NCBI GenBank assembly: GCA_013399855.1
Contig: VXAY01003846.1
Coordinates: 495,454-559,453, forward strand
Source of the DNA: Oxyruncus cristatus
Taxonomy: Eukaryota; Chordata; Aves; Passeriformes; Cotingidae
Length of the DNA: 64,000 nt
Direction of reading: 5' to 3'
Below, piece after piece: positions 13,901 to 26,800 of this stretch. The notes below the pieces were generated by a model. The model saw only the letters and a program-made list of their open reading frames with translations. It had not been told where the DNA came from and made no database searches. A program made the position numbers and the translations under genes. The first letter of the stretch is position 1. Every line of letters begins with the position of its first letter.

Positions 13901-14680
13901 CTGATAATATCTGTCAGATTTTGAACATAACGCCAGTAGTCCTGACCTGGTTTGATGCTGAGGTGCATGGCCAGAGGATAAATACTGGGTCCTGGTTGTA
14001 ACTCAGAGTGTTAGATTCAGACTTTTCTGCATGAAGAATCAGCCACTGATCTAAGCCTGGTTCAAACGACAGTATGATTTTTATACAGTTTGAAAAAAGT
14101 ATTTTTAAAGCATGACATCAAGATGGCAGCTTTGGCAAATACAGGTTATTCATGGATGGGGCAGCAGTCCTCTCTCTGACTTTTTTATTTTTTTTTTTTA
14201 AATTGCAAAAGTGGTTTATTTAGTTTGTTGGGGTTTTTTCCCCTCTTCCCATAATTAGTGTATTAAATTGTTAAGGGACACACCGACTAGCCCTCTTCAA
14301 CTTGTGAAAGTTTTGAGTGCTCAGTCACAGATGCTTCTTCAGTAGAAAGGAGTAATTGAGTCAGTGGAAACAGTCATAGCCTAAGAAGGTATGTGTTTAA
14401 CTATTTACACCAAAAAAGGCGCTTTGTCCATTTTCTCCTTCCTGGAGATCTTTTTTGATGATCTGTCAGTTGCTGGAGGGCAGCAGAAGTGCAGCCCAGC
14501 AGCAGCACAGATTAAACTCTTCCCTTGCGCAAGCTGTGATGGTTCAACGTGAACAGTGCCTTTCCAGCAGCCCTGGCAGGTCTCGTTCCTGGTGAAATCT
14601 GTTAGTTTGTGGAATTGCATTTCTAGCTCCATTCCTTGAAAATACTTAAAATATGTCTTTGTGAGACATTGGGAAATGTC

Positions 14681-14702
14681 NNNNNNNNNNNNNNNNNNNN
14701 NN
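14681..14702. other. Assembly gap, 22 N
   Basis: Unknown bases lie directly before a 40-base T run, which probably caused the assembly break. The true distance across the gap may differ. Confidence 0.98.

Positions 14703-14705
<3 letters not shown>

Positions 14706-14745
<40 letters not shown>
14706..14745. repeat. Poly-T run of 40 followed by T/G-rich sequence
   Basis: Forty T are followed by GTTTTTTG-type repeats to about 14830. Next to a gap, the length is unreliable. No retroposon body ending in this tract was recognised on the minus strand. Confidence 0.85.
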
Positions 14746-14746
<1 letters not shown>

Positions 14747-14945
14747 TTTTTTGTTTTTTGTTTGTTTGGATTGTTTTTTAATTTGTTTGGGGGTTTTTGG
14801 TGTGTTTTCCTTTTTTCTTTTTAAAAGCATCAACAAGCCTAGATAGAACATGAGCACCCCGAGGGCTTAGGATGTCTTCACACATTGGTGGGACTAGAGC
14901 TCAGCAGTGTCTTTGGCTGTGAAGAGCATGATGCCTGCTAGCACC

Positions 14946-15492
14946 TGACCTTAAAAAAAAACTCCGGAGCAGTTAATTGGGGTGAGATAAGGAAAGGATT
15001 TACTGAGCTATAGCAAAGATATTACATGACGCGCGCGCAGAATACAGCTGTGTTACATCTTTTATAATACTAATTGACCAATCCTAAATGTGTCCGCCCT
15101 TTAACTTTTACTCTGGTCCACCCCTTGACCCTCCCCCAAGAATTGAGTCTGGGGGCGTTTCGGGACCACCCCTTCATCATCTTCATCATCTTCAGAGCAC
15201 AAAGGGTACATAGTTACCTAGTCTTTGACCCTGTTTTGTTGTTCAGGCCCTAATCCGGGTGTTCCCAAACAACTTAGGTCTTGCTTTAACATGAGACTAA
15301 ACATCTTCTACTGACTTCAGGGGTAGATTTGATATGGGGAGCATAGAATGGGGTAAAAGGGTTAGGAATGTGCTACAGGGTAAGGGAACAAGGGCTGCTG
15401 CTTTTAAAACTACTTCTACTGCTTATAAAACTTACAAAAGTTACAAAAATTAGAAAACTACAAAAAGTTATTAAGGTTTAAGGTTTAAGGCA
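14946..15492 (-). mobile_element. Second LTR-like element, minus strand
   Basis: On the minus strand this block starts TGCCTTAA and ends TTAAGGTCA, so its ends form a short inverted repeat with TG and CA termini. A TATAAAA box lies at 15066-15060. About 60 bases later comes AGTAAA (15004-14999), a variant polyadenylation signal. CpG-rich GCGCGCGC lies between them, and a TTCATCATC repeat lies in the U3-like part (about 15173-15196). No internal retroviral genes are recognised. No clear target-site duplication was seen. The right boundary is less certain than the left because the next 340 bases are also GC-richer than the intron. Confidence 0.6.
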
Positions 15493-15830
15493 TCAAGCAA
15501 AAGGGGCAGATGCTCTTCTAGACCCTTCAGTTCTGTTGGTGACTTGGTGGCAGGCTGCAGGAAGCCTGTGTGTTGTACGGTCTCACCCCTATCACTCGGG
15601 CATGGATGTTCTGTTGAGGCTCCAGTCCATCCTAGCAGGCCCTTTGTCCTTGTTATAGGCAAGTCCATCCTTGTGTGAAAAGCAGCTTCAGGGGCAGTCT
15701 TAGTTATCACTGTAAGCCCTGCTAGGGACTGCATCTGTTGCTGTCTGTATGGAGCTCTGAGGCTCCTTGTCAGACCTACCTACCCTGCAGGCAGTGAGTC
15801 TCTCAGGAGGCTGTAAGTGAAAATGTAAAG
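15493..15830. other. GC-richer flank of the second LTR, unclassified
   Basis: This stretch is GC-richer than the intron and continues the block begun by the LTR. It has an 87-codon minus-strand open frame (15734-15471) with no recognisable domain. It could be an internal retroviral remnant or an unrelated older repeat. No purine-rich tract was seen at the LTR boundary, which argues against a normal provirus junction. Confidence 0.3.
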
Positions 15831-18800
15831 CATGCCCTATGGGTTAGGGTATGCAGCACAGATATTTCATGCTTCAAGCAGTGTATTGCAGCCACTGAAA
15901 TAACAGTTTTATTAACATACTAATTTTTACTGAGCAAATACAATTTTTAAAATTTAGACTATTTAGCTGATGTATGAAGAGCTATCACGTTTAGCAATAG
16001 ACATTGTGCATAATCATCTTACAGATAAATTTTTCCCTTCTGTTTGTGAATTGGAAATCACTAGAGGCTGGGAGGGTGTTCTGGAAAGATATCACTGCGT
16101 GCTTGCCCTGTGCTAGCACTCTTCCTTGGGCATTCACATTTGGCTGCTGTTATGAATTGGATACTGAGCTAAACAGCCTTTTTGATTCTACTGAGTATTT
16201 TTTTCATAATAATCTTAAGCAATGCCCAAACAAAAAAAAAAATCTGGCAGTTTTTGCAGGCAGTGTTTTAATATTTATAGCATTTTACGTGTATCACATG
16301 CTCGGTGTGGTCTGTTTCATTCAGTGCTACTACATAAAGGTACCTCCAAAAAGAAAATCAATTTAAAGTGCTACATTTTCTTCTTTTGTCCAAACTCTGT
16401 CCCTTATCTATCAAAGAGTCTCAAGTTTATTCTGAACTTGTCTCCCTTCTGAAAAGAAATTCCAAATTCCCTCATTCTTAGTCTCTAAAGGTATGCTTGA
16501 ATAAATAAATAGTCTTCCCCTTAAAACTTTATTAGGGAGCCACACATTATTGTTTTGAGGTTTTTGTTCTATTGCCAGTTAATTATTAATACAGTCTCCT
16601 TTGAGTTATGCACAGCAACTTATCTAAGTTGTGGATGTATAACTTATATTACTGCAGAGATGCTGAACTTGATGCCTGCAACCTGGATTATTAGCTCAGT
16701 CCTGGCATTTGACAAACATGATTATACTTTTTCTACAAAGTTTTGTCTGACAACAGGCTAGCAGTTCTTGCTCAGAAAGGAGCATAAACTAATAAACCCA
16801 GTGAGACATGGATTGCACAGTGAATTGCCCACATGACCATCTGAGATCTCCCTGGCCACGTCCCCGATCCAGGGGAGCTAGACATGCCGAGGAGCAGCGG
16901 TCCCACGGCTGTCTGTAATATTCCTTAAAGCTACTAATTCCAGGAACACTTGTCATTTGGGCTGTTACCTTATTCTTTCACAAGGAGACAGCTCATGTCT
17001 CAATTTGTGCCTAAACCAACAAACCTGTCTTGTCCCTAAATGTTGTTCCTGATGAATCACAATCTAAAAGTACCATGTTCTCGGCAGAAAGCTGATCAAA
17101 CAAAAAGAATTTTTTTTGTTCCAGCTAAGGACAGACCAGGTTTCACCTTGACTGACCCAGTGTGAGCTTGTCTCTGTTTTCTTGTCTCTGCATTTCTCTA
17201 CTCCAGATAGTATCCCGGATGCCCAACATTATTGTAAATACCAAGAGGGTGACAGTGTTTTTGTTACTCTTCAGTTAGACAATCAAAATGCTTTCTCAGA
17301 GATGTGAATAATTTTTAATGTAAGGAAGAGACATAAATACATAAAAAGAGGGATCAGGACAGAATCAAACAGTAATACATACTTAGGCATATTATTCTAT
17401 ACATTCATAGTATAGGATTGAAGCTTTAATAGTGATTGCCCTGTGGAACTTTTTTTTTAAAAAGCATCATCATTGCAGAGTAGAACACAGGATATATAAG
17501 ATTTTCTGGATGAGGAATAGAGAGACCATAGAGACACTGAAAGACACTTGATCTACGGTTCTTTTTTCTCAAATGCAGAAGATTTGTGGGCTCCAGACTT
17601 CAAATGGAGCCCATAAACATGAAAGAATTTTTTCCTGCACTTCAACAGAGGAAAGGTTTTTCTCATGGCATGCTTTTCTGATGTTTTGATATGGTAGGGA
17701 ATTTTGGTGGTTGCTGTGTGTGATTTCTGTGTATGCATCATTTCCTCAAGTTTAATGGCTTTATTTAATGGCATACATAATTCCTTCAGTAACTGTCTTC
17801 ATATGAAGAAGACATTTTCAGTTTGACCCATGTAAGAAACCATCATATTGGAGTACAAACTGAACTTTGTGCTGAAGGTCTGTTCTGACACCTAAAGTTT
17901 TCTGTGCACTTTTGTACAGATTTGAGACAATAAATTACAGGTTTTAGGTCTTTTAAAAGCCACTTACTGTTCTTCATACTGATGGCAGTAGAGAATTTTG
18001 TGATATAAATAATTCTGAATGAAAATCACACCTTATTTAGATCCCAAACTTCACAGGACAGCTCTTATCTACCACTGCTTGTATATACAATGTAAAATTA
18101 CTATTAATGGGCTTAACAGTACCCTACCTTCCATATACTTTTTTGGTAAACATGCTTTGAAACTGATTAATTTTGTTTAAACTGCATCAGGTAATGTCAG
18201 ACATAGATATTTAAATTTATTATTTATTTATGCTTAGTTGAACTAATAAATGAGATATCATCATATAAGTAGTTTTCCAGAAAACCAATTCTAAAGCAAA
18301 AATAACCATGGTATTTATCATTCTGAATTACAACAAATAGAAACTTCACTTTATTTTAGTAAGTTAATACTGTTATGTGCAAACCTCCTTAGATACCTTG
18401 TATAATAAAATAGCTGTTACTTTTGCTTGTAGAATTAGGTGTGTGGTGATTATATAAAAATGAACATTCTTCTGCTTCTAAATGTGAAAAGCTGACCTTT
18501 TAAAAACACTTAAACAACTTTTAGTGTTATCATAAATCTTACCAATTCTTTAATGTTGCAGTTTTTTGGTTGCATATATTACACCAGTTCTACGAGTCAA
18601 CTTTTGTTACTGGGAAATTTGGGCCTGGGGCCAGGTAGAGCTTTGGAGAGCTTTTAAGTTTGAGAGCCTGTTTCACAGCTGGAAAGCTCCCCAAAGTGTA
18701 GTGATCCCAGAAGAATATGTTTCCCATTACCCAAATCTCTACCAAATCATGCCTTGTAGCTCTAAAATAATTAAGACTTTGGAAGCCCCAAGAGGTCTTT

Positions 18801-20758
18801 TTTGATCCATGAATGAGGCTACCCCAGGTTCAAATAACTAAAACCTGACTCCCTCTTAACCAATGAAACACAAAACCCCTCCATTTGTCAATGTAGCATA
18901 AAGAGAATGCTCAAAAATGTCAGAGCCTTTACACTTTAATGGATTCAACCCCAGGACATGTCAAGAGTTTTGATTCCAATTGTTGGAGATCAGGCTGAGG
19001 TGTCTGTGCAAGTCCCCAGGGCAGAATAATCAATGTATGATGTAAAAAGATGTGTTGCTTTATGTTGGAGTTTGAATGATGGTGAAATTCATAAAATCAG
19101 AAGAAATCCTTCAAGTCCCTTGTGCAGCTATTAGTAATACACTCTTTAGTAGAGTAAGAACACTGTAATAAATTTTAAGAATTGGGCTACTGCTACTGCT
19201 GTAAGAGAGGAAATAGATAGTTGTTGGAAAACGTAACATAACAAGATGTTATGAAGCCTTTTGATTTATTTTGTATTCAATTAAACCTATAGAGTGGCTA
19301 TGGAAGATATCTTACTGAGAGAATACGTAGAAACATCAAGCACTATTCCTAAGAAGGATTTCCAGATTCACTACTGTAAGAAATGCACTGGCATGAATTT
19401 TGCTGGAAAAGTAAATGGATAGGGTTAATATGAGTATCCAAACTTAAAACGAGATTCAGAAGGAGAAGAGGATGTTATTTATAGGTTGTAGGATGATTCC
19501 TACAAAATGAAATTTGTAGGAAACATGATAACTTTCATTTCATTTCTTTTAGTATTTCTTAAAAAAATTGAAAAAGTTTAAAAACTTTACACTGAGATTT
19601 GTGCAACAAAATGTAGTTTCTAGTGTACCTCTTATGTCCGTGACTTGAAAAAGGGGAAAAATTAGCAGGATACTAACTTCTGAAAATTTACTCCTGTATT
19701 CTTACATGCTTATTTAGTGATTTGTGGATAGAAAAAGAAAAATGAAAAAGAAAAACAGAAACAGAAAAAGAAATTAGGAGATGTGTTGTGAAGGAAGAAC
19801 TAATGTCAGTTGGACATCTGAGAGTTCAAATTAGTTAACAAATCAACCATACATATAAATTTAATAATACTTGTTTATAATTGCTTGTGAAATATTAATC
19901 CCTCAATTATGGATACCTAAAAAATCTGAGAACTGAAAGTGTATTCCTTAAATTGAGAATTTTCTTCTGAAACCAGTGTACTGACTAGAATTCCTGATGT
20001 CTAACAGATGGCACTAATTTGTTATAGTTCCATATTTTAATACAGCATAAACACCATAGTACTTAAAGTATTCATTTAAGCAGCAAAGCTGTAAGGAGAT
20101 TCATCAAATACAATAGAAGAATTTACACACCTTCCTTTTAGATTGTGCATATTTATGGGTGGACTACCTATTGGATGATGATACTGAAATAAATGTGTCT
20201 TAAACAACACTGTTAAGTTGACCAGTGTGCCTTATTTCTGGCCAGATAAAAGTATTCTTTTATTTCACTGTTCACTGCTTAGGCCCTGTTTTGGAAGAGA
20301 TACCAGCTGATGAAGATTCTTTGCAAATACAATTATGTTCACCTCATGAATTTCCAATTTTTAATCAACTGGCAGCAACTCCAGACATTGTTGGTTTATA
20401 GATACCTAGTCTGGTAGCTAAAGGATTTACAGCCTCAAGAGAGACTATATGAAAGAAGTTATATCTAAGATTTTCATTAAAAATTCTTCCTTACTGAGTA
20501 TGGGAAGTACCCAGACTTCAGTTTCCTTGCTTGCTTATTGATGCTGCAGTCTGAACATACCTAAGTCTGGTGGGGACCAAGACAAATTACACCTATCTTT
20601 GCTGTGGGGACTCTAATTCCAGTATCCTTTTTTACAGAATACTGTCACAGCTGTAACAAAACAGCTGCTGCATCTTGAAGGGAGCTTGAACCTGAAAGTG
20701 CCATGACATCTTCTACTTTCCTGAGCAGTACCTAAATCATCAGACTTTTCTATCACAG
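15831..20758. other. Intron between second LTR block and plus-strand CR1
   Basis: AT-rich. A small CpG-containing patch at about 16850-16915 stands out but has no open exon structure. An A-rich tract lies at 19733-19772. Confidence 0.55.
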
Positions 20759-20895
20759 GAAGAGTTCAAGGCCAGGTTGGATGGCATTTTGAGTGACCTA
20801 GTCTAGTGGAATATGTCCCTGTCCCACACAGAGGGTTTGGAACTAGATGATCTTTAAGGTCCCTTCTAACCCAAGCCATTCTATGATTCTATCAT
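20759..20895 (+). mobile_element. CR1 LINE 3' tail, plus strand
   Basis: The segment runs from AGAGTTCAAGGCCAGGTTGG through AACTAGATGATCTTTAAGG to ATTCTATGATTCTAT, the standard CR1 3' end. It is the only CR1 here in sense with the AGMO transcript. Only about 137 bp remain and no reverse transcriptase motif is included. Confidence 0.9.
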
Positions 20896-23800
20896 TTTAT
20901 CTGCTGAATGTCCTTTTTATGAATCCTTTAGATTCATGTTGAAGTTGCATAAAAAACAATAAAAGCATGGACTGGATTTAGATTTCTCAAGTCAATGGTC
21001 TGTAATCTTTGTCTTTTTTGGTAGACATTTTCTCTAATTTTTTAAGTCTTTTATTGTCTTATTGCATTCCTGTGTATAATTTCAATAGGAATGAGAGAGC
21101 GTTTTCCCTTTTTCAGTATAGTTTTTTATTATGGCAGTTGGAGCATGAAAAAGATGGGATTTGAGTGTGAACTCCCTTGGACTAAAGGGAAAATTGAAGT
21201 AATCATCCTAACCAACTTATGACTTTATAATAGACTAATTTTTGAGGGAGGATGAAAATTTTGTAAAAGCTTGGTACAATCATGATGCCCTGCCTCTCTG
21301 CCAACATTTTTTAAACAGGGAATCTTGCTCAGCTCTTCGAGGCATCCGTTTTTGGAATGATGGCTTGAAAATCTGACCCTAGAAATAGACTTGTACTATT
21401 AGATGTTCAGTTAGATCCAGAAAGTGTTCAGCTGAACTACAAATTGAAGTGCTTGTTCTCTGTGGAGAAAAGGTATTTTTCTGTGATTGTTGGTTGTGGT
21501 TCCCTGTTTGGTGTCATAGCCCTCTTGGACCTTATTTTGAACGTTTATTTTCCCTGTACACTGATAAGGTGACTAAGCATCTCTGTAGAGTGAGTGGCGT
21601 CTGGGTTACAATTTCATAGCAGGTGCCTAAAGTTAAGGCACTGCACTCTGGAGCCTGCCCTGGGTTGCGTTTGAACCTGTGACCCAGAGATGTAGAATTC
21701 CATGTTATATTTCCTGTCTGTTGAGTCATCTAGCTCCATCACTGTTGCTAAAAATGTACTGCATATTGACTGCTGACAAGTTAGGCTTTTTTTGGCCATT
21801 TGCTTCACATATTACCAAGATTTGTACATCAGACCTGGCAGTGTTATTCTTTTGTGCTTATATTTTAGGATTAAGTTAAAGTTTTCCAGAACAAATGGCT
21901 GCAATAGAATTAGATTTATGGTTGCATTTTTTAATTTTTCTATTAGTCACTTTTAAATGTGGAGGCGAAATTTTCAGGTGGAGTGAATTCCTTTAATAAA
22001 TTTCTTTTCCTTACGGAGTTCCCTTAATAAATTATCCTTCTTCTTGAATGTGAAAAGAAGGGCATTGATTTGTGCTTTGAGATTGCATGGATTAACTTTG
22101 ACTTCAGCTTTTCATCTGTTGCATTGATCATATTTAACAAAAGACCTACACAGAAAATATGTTTATCAGGACTGGATGTTAAGCATGCTGTTTCCTGAAT
22201 TGTAGATAGTAGACATTGTCAGTAAGCAGCCAATTGTATTTTATTTTCTTTTATTTTATTTAGTGTTGCCACATGGGAAGGCTGACAGTTAAAATCTCTC
22301 GTGCTCATTTTTCAGGAACAGTGTGTTATATTTATACTGGTATTAGAAATATTTATGCATCCAGCTATTGGAAAATAGGAGTGTTTGCTTTTCTTAAAGA
22401 AAAAAATGAGTGGGGTGGGTGGTTTCTGTATGTGAACAATTAATCTTGCTCTCCATGTGATGAGTTAGGAGTAATAAATTTCCAATTTGAAAATTTATAT
22501 AAATAATATAAAATGCTGATGAATAACATTCACAAACAGAGTTGGGTTAACATTTTGGTACTTTTTTATTATATGGGCCAATATTAGAGTTCTTTATTGC
22601 TTTAAATTTCATAATTAGAAGTTCTAGTATGTTTTCAAGAGCAATATTGGTCTGAGAGTGAAGGAAATAGCATATTCTTTTATTTGTTTTTTGTTTCTAG
22701 AATAGAAATGGCTTGGTTATGCGTAAGTTTATTTAATTTTGTGTGTGTGTGTTTCTTCCTCTTCCTCCTCCATTTAGCCTTTCAGACCTACCTGAACAAA
22801 CACACTTTCACTTCCACAATCAATAATTCATTCTGACTTTCACCATAATTCATATTCCTTGCATTCCTTTTTAGCATTGCACACTTGCTCACTCTCATAA
22901 CAAAAAACATGCATTGTGGTTAGGCACAGAGGTCACCACTAGTGTTGTGTCACAGGTCAAATAAGATCACTTACATTCTTTATCAGGGTCATTTCTTCTC
23001 CCTGGGTGGGATATGACCTTTTCTCTTTCTTAGAGAGGAAACACCACAGATGTTCACCACTCCTTGTTCAGAATTTCTGCTGCATCGTTTGCCATCATCT
23101 TTCATGTAAACTCACAAAACAACAAGGCATGAATCCCCTATAACTTATCCTACTAGTTACATTCATTATTCAAGCAGCAAAGTAACTGCACAATGTATTT
23201 AAGTGCACTCATGGTGCATGTAAAAGTTAGTTGCCTATTTTTAAAATTTAATTTCAAGATATCACCAATATTTATAACAAATATTTATAAAATTCTCAAA
23301 GTGGTTATTTCTGGATTTTCATAGAATCACATATATTTTTCTGTTACATATGATTTCACACTTCTTAATATATCTTGATTTATTATTATAAATGTTATTT
23401 GTATTTCTTCTTTTTTTTTTCTTCCCAATGCTTTTTCAAGATCATAAAATTTAAATGAAATTGTTCTCCTTAAAAATGTTTGCAACTTTTTGTGATGATT
23501 TTCTCTCTAGCTAAATGAAGCTCTTTTACCATTTTTTCAGCCATAGAAAGGCGATGTTACCAGTATTTCTTATAATTCTTGTGTTTTATTGATCTTAAAA
23601 GAAAATAGGGTATTAATTATGCTTTCACCACTGAGTATTCATTTTTCATGGATGAATGAGGTAACACGTAAGAAATTCTGTTGGTAATCTTCCCATTCAT
23701 GACTGAATTTCTTGCCAGTATGTGTCAGCAACATCCCACTTCTAGGTGGTTTTATGTCATAAGCATTTCCTAGAACATATGTCATTCTGTATTCTTTTTA

Positions 23801-26800
23801 GTCCATGCTTGCCCTTTTTTTTTTTTTTTCAAAAAAGTTGGAATAAGAAACTAACAGTCTGAAAAAAGTCCCAACCAACCAACCAAATCCAAAACAAACC
23901 TTTTTTCAGAAGTTTCATAATTTCAGATTCTTTCTTCCACTTTTTAAAAAGTGTTTGGTTTTGTTGCATTACAAAAACAATAGGTGTTTCTAGCTGTTGG
24001 GTACACTTGCTTCAGAAAGCAGCATTTCTGATTTGTTCTGAGGCATCAGGACAACTGTTGACCCTTTTGGGTTCTCTCTTGAGTGTGTGTGTGATATGTA
24101 ATACAACTCTGGCTACACTGGAAAGCTGCACAGCACAACAGAAACTAATCTCTAGAGCAAACTGGGTGCTGAGAATCTTAGTCTACACTGAGCATGTTCT
24201 ACTTTGGCCTGGCTCTAGCCTGGTCTGCAGACTGAATGCCCAGCTGCAGCTGGAGAGCATCAGGAGTGCTGCCAGAAGGCATCTTCCAGTCGTGTTTCAC
24301 CCCAAAGGAATCCAGTTCTAAAGCTCCAGAGCTGCAATGTGAACCAAAACTCAGCCATTAGGGATGACCAGGAGCTATAATTTTGGAGTATACTGATCTC
24401 AAATAAAACACTGTGGTAAATGCATTCTTTGCACCTTAGCATCTTCCTAAGTACAGTAGAAATATTCCAAGAGCAGAGTTTATTATTTTTTCCTCTTATC
24501 AACATCCACCTTTTATTCTCATATGTTCTGTCTCCAGGTTAGTTTGTCCCTTCTTGCAGTCAGGCAGTGAGGACCCGAGTTTCTTATGTTTTTTTAAAGT
24601 CTGTGTCCAACAAGTTGGGAGTTTTGGTTTACATTTTGAGTGAGCTAGGATTTTATTCCTTAACTGGGTATTCACAGAGAAAACAAAGGGAAAAGGAAAA
24701 AGATAAGGATCATGGGAGGCTGATGTTTCTTATGGAAAAAAAAAAAAAACCAAAACACAGTACATCTGAGCCCATGTCTAAAAATTACTGACTCATATAA
24801 CAAGAATAATTAGGTAAATTCAGTTCACTGACTTAACAGCACCACCTTATGTTACTATTGTTTGTCTTACAGTAATACCTAGGTGTTTGTTAAATTTCAC
24901 TATTCCATTCATGCTAGAAGTGTGTCTTTTCCATAGTCCAGAGACAGGAAAGAACTTAATGAGTATGTAAGACAGAAGGAAAAAAGGTCAACCAAAAAAA
25001 AAGTCCTAATTAATTTTACAAGAGGTGCAGTAATGTTACAATGTATTAGCAAGGTGTTGGAATAGGTTAGGTGTTAGGGTAGTTGAAGTGAATAGTACCA
25101 GGCAAACATTATTTTGCAGTATTTGCATGGTTACATTCTTAAAGTTGCTTTTTCACTTCAAACCACCCAATAAAACATCATATGTGTATTATATGTTGGG
25201 AAATATGCGCAAGTAATTTCATGTGTTTCAGGTGTATTCCACAGCAGAACAGCTATCTGGCTGAATGGGATTATCAGTTTAGACATGGTTAATGGATATT
25301 ATCATTTAAGCTGGGTATTAGCTGTTCTTATAAAACCTGTCACTTTATCAAACAGTGTGGATGAACCCTGTATGATTTAACTATGATGTTCACATCACCA
25401 CAATGTAGCACACTTACTTCACATATACACTTCTTGACAAAATACCTGGGCATGACTTCCTTTTTTACATAGCGTTTCCTTAACTTGACCCAGAAAGTTA
25501 CAATGGAGTCAAACTTGCCCAGCAATGCCATTTCCCTTCAGCCCAGGTGTTACACCTTAAAGCCATGTATATTTCTACTCCAAACCTTCTAATACCTTTT
25601 TTTTTCTTTTTTTTTTTTTTTAAATCCCAAGGTTCAGGATGCACATGCATATCATTTGTCTCTAGTTTTGAAGAGACAATAGTTCATAATATTTTCCATT
25701 TATTTTTTCATATAAATCAGAATTTGTTGTGGAGATTTGGTAAGTGATGCTGGAATAGAGTAACAAATCATTCTGTTTGGTGAAAATCTAGATTCAAGAA
25801 TTTGTTGATTTCTGTAAATGGATTAACTATGTGCAACCTTTAAGCACAAAATTATGAAATGCATGTATCTAGAGGAGCAGCAAACTTGTCATCACTTTGC
25901 CTAACACTTGCATCACTGCCTTATTTCCATTAATTTTGGTAACTTATTTTGGCTGTTGCACAGTCCAAATCTTACAGAGTCCCAGTATTTAATTTTAAAA
26001 TTTATGTGCTTTGAAAAATTGTATAAGGCAAGAAATATTCTTTCATTTTTTATGCTGTAGCTCAGATTTACATTTTTAGAGCTTCCATCAGCTTTGGCAA
26101 AATGAAGATTAGCTTGATCCAACTTCTGAAGCTGGGAGCTAGGCCAAGGCTCTGGTAGTCAGAGATCTGCAATAGCGTGTTGCTGCTCTATTACCTGACA
26201 CTTTTGGCCTTATTGTCGAGATTTTTATACACTCTTTTTATTTTCCTGTAAATAGAGGGCTCATATTTTCTTTTTCTCTGAGGCTGGAATCAGATCCTAT
26301 TTTCACTTACTATCTTTTGCACATCACTAAAGGCATTATGAAGCAATTAAGAATTCCCTGAACCCAATTCTACTACTCCGGGCATATGTCAACAAACAAG
26401 AGGTTGAGCTGGCTTACCCATGGAAATTCCCATCTCTTGTGACTATTTCATCCTAATTAATAAAACAAGCCTAAATTTTTCCAAAATGCAGATGCTTACA
26501 AGGAGTAGCCTTTGTTTCACCCCATCAGTTTTCTCAGCACCTGAGCATTTATTCCAAGTGGAAAAAATTTTCATATAATATGCAGGTGTACAGTTGAGCA
26601 TTACCCCAGCTATAATCAATCAAAGTATGAATGGTTCGATTATCCCAGAAATATTGTTTACTGAATGCGTATCTGCGGATTAGGTTTGTCACAGTGTAAC
26701 TGTCTCTGCTGAAAATATAAATGAATCGTGAAAACAGATATATTTTTAAGGGAAGTCTCTCCTCTTCTTGTTTCTATACTTGCTCTGAAAGCAACATTTA

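Larger units (their letters stand above)
5652..14680. other. Intron between the two LTR elements
   Basis: Nine kilobases of AT-rich sequence. Contents seen are the G-run cluster at 6860, a 19-T run at 9891 and a TA microsatellite at 10952. No exon was found. The longest frame (6123-5737, minus) looks like chance. Confidence 0.55.

Noticed and set aside
14405..14857. 150-codon minus-strand open frame
   Set aside because: It reads through the N gap and the 40-T run as poly-lysine, so it is an artefact.
16850..16915. CpG-containing patch resembling a small exon or CpG island
   Set aside because: It is too short for an island, and all frames meet stops without matching splice sites.
23318..23330. 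CATAGAATCAC as a CR1 end
   Set aside because: It is not followed by the GGTTGGAA tail, so it is chance.
24007..24321. 104-codon frame in a slightly GC-richer block
   Set aside because: Translation has no domain character, and both strands carry overlapping chance frames.
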